From NCBI GenBank assembly GCA_910586605.1, contig CAJUJR010000041.1, positions 1-26,338 of the forward strand: a stretch of DNA of 26,338 bases, in the 5' to 3' direction. Position numbers and translations under genes: made by a program. The notes beneath the pieces are model-generated. The model saw only the letters and a list, made by a program, of their open reading frames with translations, did no database searches and was not told where the DNA came from. The stretch is from an uncultured Lachnospiraceae bacterium. Its GTDB lineage: Bacteria; Bacillota; Clostridia; Lachnospirales; Lachnospiraceae. Each line of letters starts with the position of its first letter. Position 1 is the stretch's first letter. Of the stretch, positions 22,845 through 26,338 are shown one piece after another.

Positions 22845-24152
22845 ATGGAGTATAGCACACAGATGGAAGCGGCACGGAAGGGAATTCAGACAAAGGAACT
22901 GACGAAAGTGGCAGAAAAAGAACATATGCAGCCAGACAAGCTGATGGAGCTTGTGGCAAAAGGGCAGGCAATTATCCCTGCAAATAAAATACATACCTGT
23001 ATTGAGCCATGTGGTATTGGGAACAAACTTTCAACAAAGATTAATGTGAACTTGGGGACTTCCCGCGACTGGACAGACCTTGATATGGAGATGGAAAAAG
23101 TAAAAAGTGCAGTTGACATGGGAGCAGAAGCAATTATGGATTTGAGTTCTTTCGGCGATACGCAGAAATTCCGCAAGAAGCTTACAAGTGAATGCCCTGC
23201 CGTAATTGGGACAGTGCCAATTTATGACGCTGTGGTATACTACCATAAGCCGTTAAAAGAGATTACGACAGAGGAATGGCTTGCGATTGTGGAGATGCAT
23301 GCAAAAGATGGCGTTGACTTTATGACAATCCATTGTGGCATTAATAAAGAAACGGCAAGGCGTTTTAAGGAAATGAAACGCTTGACGAATATCGTTTCGC
23401 GCGGAGGCTCCATTATATTTGCATGGATGGAAATGACAGGGAAAGAGAATCCATTTTATGAGCATTATGACCGTATTTTGGAAATCTGCAGGGAATATGA
23501 CGTGACGATGAGCCTTGGGGATGCCTGCAGGCCTGGATGCTTGGAGGACGCCTCTGATATTTCCCAAATCCAGGAGCTGGTTACACTGGGGGAACTGACA
23601 AAACGTGCATGGGACAGGGATGTCCAGGTTATGATTGAAGGGCCGGGGCATATGCCATTAGATCAGATAGAGGCAAATATGCGGATTCAGCAGACGATTT
23701 GCAAGGGCGCGCCTTTTTATGTGCTGGGGCCTCTTGTAACAGATGTTGCACCAGGGTATGACCATATTACAGCAGCAATTGGTGGTGCGGTTGCCGCAAC
23801 ATATGGGGCGTCCTTTTTGTGTTATGTAACGCCAGCGGAGCATTTGCGCCTTCCGGATGTTGATGATGTAAAAGAAGGGATTATTGCAGCAAAGATTGCA
23901 GCGCATGCTGCAGATGTTGCAAAGGGAATCCCAGGGGCAAAGGATTGGGACAGGGAAATGAGCACGGCAAGGAAAAAATTGGACTGGGAAAAGATGTTTG
24001 GGCTTGCAATAGACCCTGAAAAGGCAAAAAGATACCGGGAAGGGGCGAAACCAGAGAAAGAAGATACCTGCTCTATGTGCGGCAATTTCTGTGCAGTGAA
24101 AAATATGAACCGTATCCTGGATGGGGAGATTGTTTCTATTTATGATGAATAA
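22845..24152 (+). CDS. thiC: Phosphomethylpyrimidine synthase ThiC
   Basis: ThiC is a radical SAM-type enzyme that rearranges aminoimidazole ribotide to HMP phosphate, the pyrimidine half of thiamine. The 435-residue protein is the short form without the long N-terminal extension of proteobacterial ThiC. Family segments include GADAIMDLSS-like GAEAIMDLSSFGD, VDFMTIHCGI, SLGDACRPGC, MIEGPGHMPLDQIEANM and YVTPAEHLRLPDVDDVKEG. The C-terminal CSMCGNFC gives the three Cys for the 4Fe-4S cluster. I start it at ATG 22845, which gives the usual N-terminus MEYSTQMEAARKG; the TTG at 22833 is an alternative. It stands alone, under a TPP riboswitch, without other thi genes nearby. Confidence 0.96.
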   Translation: MEYSTQMEAARKGIQTKELTKVAEKEHMQPDKLMELVAKGQAIIPANKIHTCIEPCGIGNKLSTKINVNLGTSRDWTDLDMEMEKVKSAVDMGAEAIMDLSSFGDTQKFRKKLTSECPAVIGTVPIYDAVVYYHKPLKEITTEEWLAIVEMHAKDGVDFMTIHCGINKETARRFKEMKRLTNIVSRGGSIIFAWMEMTGKENPFYEHYDRILEICREYDVTMSLGDACRPGCLEDASDISQIQELVTLGELTKRAWDRDVQVMIEGPGHMPLDQIEANMRIQQTICKGAPFYVLGPLVTDVAPGYDHITAAIGGAVAATYGASFLCYVTPAEHLRLPDVDDVKEGIIAAKIAAHAADVAKGIPGAKDWDREMSTARKKLDWEKMFGLAIDPEKAKRYREGAKPEKEDTCSMCGNFCAVKNMNRILDGEIVSIYDE

Positions 24153-24158
24153 ATAGTG

Positions 24159-24187
24159 TTGTAATAAAGTATGGTAGATGGTACAAT
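24159..24187 (+). promoter_or_regulatory. Candidate promoter ahead of yebC
   Basis: TTGTAA (24159-24164), a 17-base spacer and TACAAT (24182-24187) start seven bases after the thiC stop. A second TATAAT follows at about 24189. The predicted start of transcription would be just before the hairpin at 24204. Confidence 0.4.
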
Positions 24188-24203
24188 TATAATAATAACA
24201 ACA

Positions 24204-24242
24204 GTTGGGGGCAAAATACCATTTGGCCCCAACAGTATTTTT
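24204..24242 (+). terminator. Terminator after thiC
   Basis: GTTGGGG (24204-24210) pairs with CCCCAAC (24227-24233), with CAAA/TTTG inside, followed after four bases by five T. It probably ends thiC; if the candidate promoter at 24159 is real it could also attenuate yebC. Confidence 0.8.
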
Positions 24243-24298
24243 ATACAGAAATTATGTTATTCTATATTTTAAATTGATAAAAGAAAAGGAGAAACATC

Positions 24299-25027
24299 AT
24301 GTCAGGTCATTCAAAGTTTTCAAATATTAAACATAAGAAGGAGAAAAATGATGCAGCCAAAGGTAAGATTTTTACAATCCTGGGGCGTGAAATTGCAGTG
24401 GCAGTGAAGGAAGGCGGGCCAGATCCGGAAAATAACGGTAAGCTCCGTGACATCATTGCAAAAGCAAAGGCGAATAATATGCCGAATGATACAATTGAGC
24501 GCGGAATTAAAAAAGCAGCCGGGAATATGGATGCCGTGAATTATGAAGAGGTTACATACGAGGGATATGGGCCAAGCGGTACGGCAATTATTGTAAAGGC
24601 GTTGACAGATAATAAAAACCGTACAGCAAGCAATGTGCGCAATGCATTTACAAAAGGAAGCGGAAGTGTTGGGACGCAGGGATGCGTTTCCTATATGTTT
24701 GATGAAAAAGGGCAGATTATCATTGATAAAGAAGAATGTGAGATAGAAGCGGATGATTTGATGATGGCTGCTTTGGATGCTGGGGCAGAGGATTTTTCAG
24801 AGGAAGAGGATTCTTATGAGATAATTACAGCGCCGGAGGACTTTTCAGCAGTCCATGAAGCCCTAGAGGGGCAGGGGATTATAATGGTAAGCGCAGAAGT
24901 AACTATGATTCCACAGAATTATGTTACATTAAGCGATGAAAATGATATAAAACAGCTTCAAAGAACACTGGATTTATTGGATGAAGATGACGATGTGCAA
25001 GACGTTTACCATAACTGGGAGGAATAG
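24299..25027 (+). CDS. YebC/PmpR (TACO1) family protein
   Basis: This 242-residue protein matches the YebC family throughout: MSGHSKFSNIKHKKEKNDAAKGKIFT at the start (Phe where Trp is usual), KAKANNMPNDTIERGIKKA, and the Tyr/Gly-rich YEGYGPSGTAIIVKALTDNKNRTASNVR. Members have been described as DNA-binding regulators and, more recently, as ribosome-associated factors that help translate proline-rich stretches, which would connect it in function to efp at the other end of the window. AAAGGAG precedes the ATG. It is a single gene. Confidence 0.94.
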   Translation: MSGHSKFSNIKHKKEKNDAAKGKIFTILGREIAVAVKEGGPDPENNGKLRDIIAKAKANNMPNDTIERGIKKAAGNMDAVNYEEVTYEGYGPSGTAIIVKALTDNKNRTASNVRNAFTKGSGSVGTQGCVSYMFDEKGQIIIDKEECEIEADDLMMAALDAGAEDFSEEEDSYEIITAPEDFSAVHEALEGQGIIMVSAEVTMIPQNYVTLSDENDIKQLQRTLDLLDEDDDVQDVYHNWEE

Positions 25028-25154
25028 GCCAGTGATTGCCCTGGCTACAGGTGGTTGTAGCAGGATTAAAATTATTAGATGCAATATAAGAACGAGTTTA
25101 GGATAGATTTTTAAACATATTTAAAGATAATTGTGAAAGAAAGGGGGCAAAACT

Positions 25155-25985
25155 ATGATTTTGACGGACAACGATATTAAAAGCCGATGTGTTTCGCCTG
25201 GGGATGATATAAATTTTCATCCACTGATTACGAATTTTTCTGACGATAATTTAGGTGCAATATCATATGACCTTTCTATAGAAAGTGTATTGCTTGACGT
25301 GTGCAATGAAAAAACAGGTTATGAGCTTGCCCCAGGGGGGTATATTTATGTAAAAATGCAGGAAATGTTAAATATGCCACAAGATATAATTGGAAGGATT
25401 GAGGAAAAAAATTCAAGGATGCGTATGGGGCTTGTTGTGTCTGGTCCAACATATCAGCCTGGTCATAAGACTGCAGTTTTTTTGCGGGTACATAATATTT
25501 CATCTGATATAATACAATTGAGGAAGGGTATGAAAATAGCTCAGATTGTATTTGAAGAAATAAATCCTTCTCTTGGTAAGAGCTATGCGGATAGAACAAA
25601 TGCGGCATTTCAAGATGAGTTTGATTATACGGGATATAGCAATTATGAAAATGAATATAAAAAAGAAATTCAAAAAGTGTCTGATATTAAAGAAAGCCTT
25701 GAAGACAAGGAAATGCAAATATATGGAAATATTCTTACGTTTATGGGAATATTAATGGGAATTTTTTCTCTGATAACATTGAATTTAGAAGCTTTTTCTA
25801 AGACAAAAATAACGATACCGTATATTATTTCAATGAATTTGACAATTGTGTTTGCAATTGAACTGTTGATGAGCATTATACTTATTTTTATAAATAAGAA
25901 CATAAACAGGAAAAAGGTAATGTTATGCATATTTTTTATTGCAGTGACTCTGGTTTTGCTAATAGGGATTATGTGTTTTGTTTGA
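25155..25985 (+). CDS. dCTP deaminase/dUTPase-fold protein with membrane anchor
   Basis: This 276-residue protein has two parts. Residues 1-135 resemble the Dcd/dUTPase trimeric fold: MILTDNDIKSR at the start, AISYDLSIES, IIGRIEEKNSRMRMGL (compare the Dcd GRVEGRSSLARLGL region) and LRKGMKIAQIVFE. A charged helix (about 165-190) leads to three membrane helices (about 189-211, 221-246 and 255-276). The catalytic Glu of Dcd, in a VLEFYN-like strand, is Arg111 here (FLRVHN), and the IDPGW motif is YQPGH (Gln101), so deaminase or dUTPase activity is unlikely. I infer a nucleotide-sensing or binding domain tied to the membrane. A strong AAGGGGG binding site precedes the ATG. A defence or signalling role is possible but unproven. 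Confidence 0.75.
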   Translation: MILTDNDIKSRCVSPGDDINFHPLITNFSDDNLGAISYDLSIESVLLDVCNEKTGYELAPGGYIYVKMQEMLNMPQDIIGRIEEKNSRMRMGLVVSGPTYQPGHKTAVFLRVHNISSDIIQLRKGMKIAQIVFEEINPSLGKSYADRTNAAFQDEFDYTGYSNYENEYKKEIQKVSDIKESLEDKEMQIYGNILTFMGILMGIFSLITLNLEAFSKTKITIPYIISMNLTIVFAIELLMSIILIFINKNINRKKVMLCIFFIAVTLVLLIGIMCFV

Positions 25986-26075
25986 AAGAGTATGATTAGA
26001 AGCGGGAGTTGCTTTTTAGAGAAAGTTATGGCGTGAGGATGTTATAACAAAAAAAGAATAGCTAAAATACTGATG

Positions 26076-26105
26076 AAATGGGAATGCGTTTGCATTCCCA
26101 TTTTT
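26076..26105 (+). terminator. Terminator after the Dcd-like gene
   Basis: AAATGGGAATGC (26076-26087) and GCATTCCCATTT (26092-26103) form a perfect 12-bp stem with a four-base loop, ending in a T-run. Confidence 0.92.
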
Positions 26106-26155
26106 AAATAAAAGAAAAGCAGGGAGAAAAATATTTAAGGATTATTTAATATTTT

Positions 26156-26182
26156 CTTTGTTATACTTCCATTATAACAAAG
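26156..26182. promoter_or_regulatory. Palindromic operator-like site
   Basis: CTTTGTTATA (26156-26165) and TATAACAAAG (26173-26182) are perfect 10-bp inverted arms with a seven-base spacer. They end just before the ribosome binding site (AAAGGAG) of the truncated permease. A matching half-site TTATAACAAA occurs at 26042-26051. The site probably overlaps the -10 region and is a good candidate repressor operator. Confidence 0.6.
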
Positions 26183-26197
26183 GAAAGGAGTAAGGCA

Positions 26198-26317
26198 ATG
26201 TATCTGCAAATTCTGAAAAAGGACTTACGGCGGAAAAAGACAATGAACATGATTCTTTTAATTTTCATTATCCTTGCCGCAACGTTACTATTCACAGCCA
26301 ATCGTAGCGAAATGTAA
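26198..26317 (+). pseudogene. ABC-type permease, truncated by the terminal repeat
   Basis: The first 28 codons encode MYLQILKKDLRRKKTMNMIL then LIFIILAA, the typical N-terminus of a large FtsX-type ABC permease: a basic segment followed by the first membrane helix. At 26282-26283 the sequence passes into the terminal repeat, which adds eleven codons ending in TAA at 26315-26317. AAAGGAG precedes the ATG. The remainder of the gene is not in the window. Because the contig may end at an assembly break in a repeat, a true insertion and a collapsed assembly cannot be told apart here. The matching ATPase gene is not visible. Confidence 0.6.
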
Positions 26318-26336
26318 ATAAATAAAAAATATCTTC
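26283..26336. repeat. Terminal inverted repeat, right copy
   Basis: This is the reverse complement of 1-54 with two mismatches. It begins immediately after codon 28 of the permease gene and runs to two bases from the window end. Being inside a coding region makes this copy look like the end of an inserted element. Confidence 0.85.
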
Positions 26337-26338
26337 CA

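Overview
The window looks like a chromosomal piece of an endospore-forming, anaerobic Clostridia bacterium, most likely of the Lachnospiraceae. The evidence is a complete eight-gene spoIIIA operon, the run asp23-nusB-xseA-xseB-ispA-dxs-tlyA-nadK-argR in the order usual for that group, a short ThiC with a C-terminal Cys cluster, strong AGGAGG-type ribosome binding sites, and moderately AT-rich, A/G-biased coding strands. I see no rRNA, tRNA or CRISPR array. Taxonomy is inferred from gene order and protein style, not from a search.

Layout. (1) 1-880: elongation factor P with its own promoter and a strong terminator. (2) 880-5350: a PadR regulator, a DUF1700/HAAS membrane protein and a DUF4097 beta-solenoid protein in one overlapping operon, followed by two further exported proteins of related design. 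(3) 5372-6281, minus strand: shikimate dehydrogenase. (4) 6456-7732, minus strand: a decayed IS4-family transposase fused in frame to the C-terminal lobe of a broken Ser/Thr kinase gene. (5) 7964-8476: a coiled-coil protein made of about twelve near-identical heptads. (6) 8709-13909: spoIIIAA to spoIIIAH, the mother-cell side of the forespore feeding channel. (7) 13941-21402: a long housekeeping block for an alkaline shock protein, antitermination, exonuclease VII, isoprenoid precursors, TlyA, NAD kinase and ArgR. A promoter and a long leader hairpin precede it. (8) 21482-22290: a secreted protein of unknown function. (9) 22389-24245: a TPP-riboswitch-controlled thiC with a complex leader. (10) 24299-26100: yebC, then a membrane-anchored protein with a dCTP deaminase/dUTPase fold that lacks catalytic residues. 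(11) 26156-26317: a palindromic operator and the start of an ABC-type permease gene cut off after 28 codons.

Both ends of the window lie in copies of one repeat (1-54 and 26283-26336, 52 of 54 positions matching, inverted, both running outward). The right copy interrupts the permease. This suggests the window is a whole contig bounded by a multicopy element.

The accessory observations most worth following are the catalytically degenerate dCTP-deaminase-like membrane protein, the PadR/DUF1700/DUF4097 cluster with its strict 20-residue repeat, the thiC leader (riboswitch, possible upstream ORF, hairpin over the ribosome binding site), and the transposase-kinase chimera.
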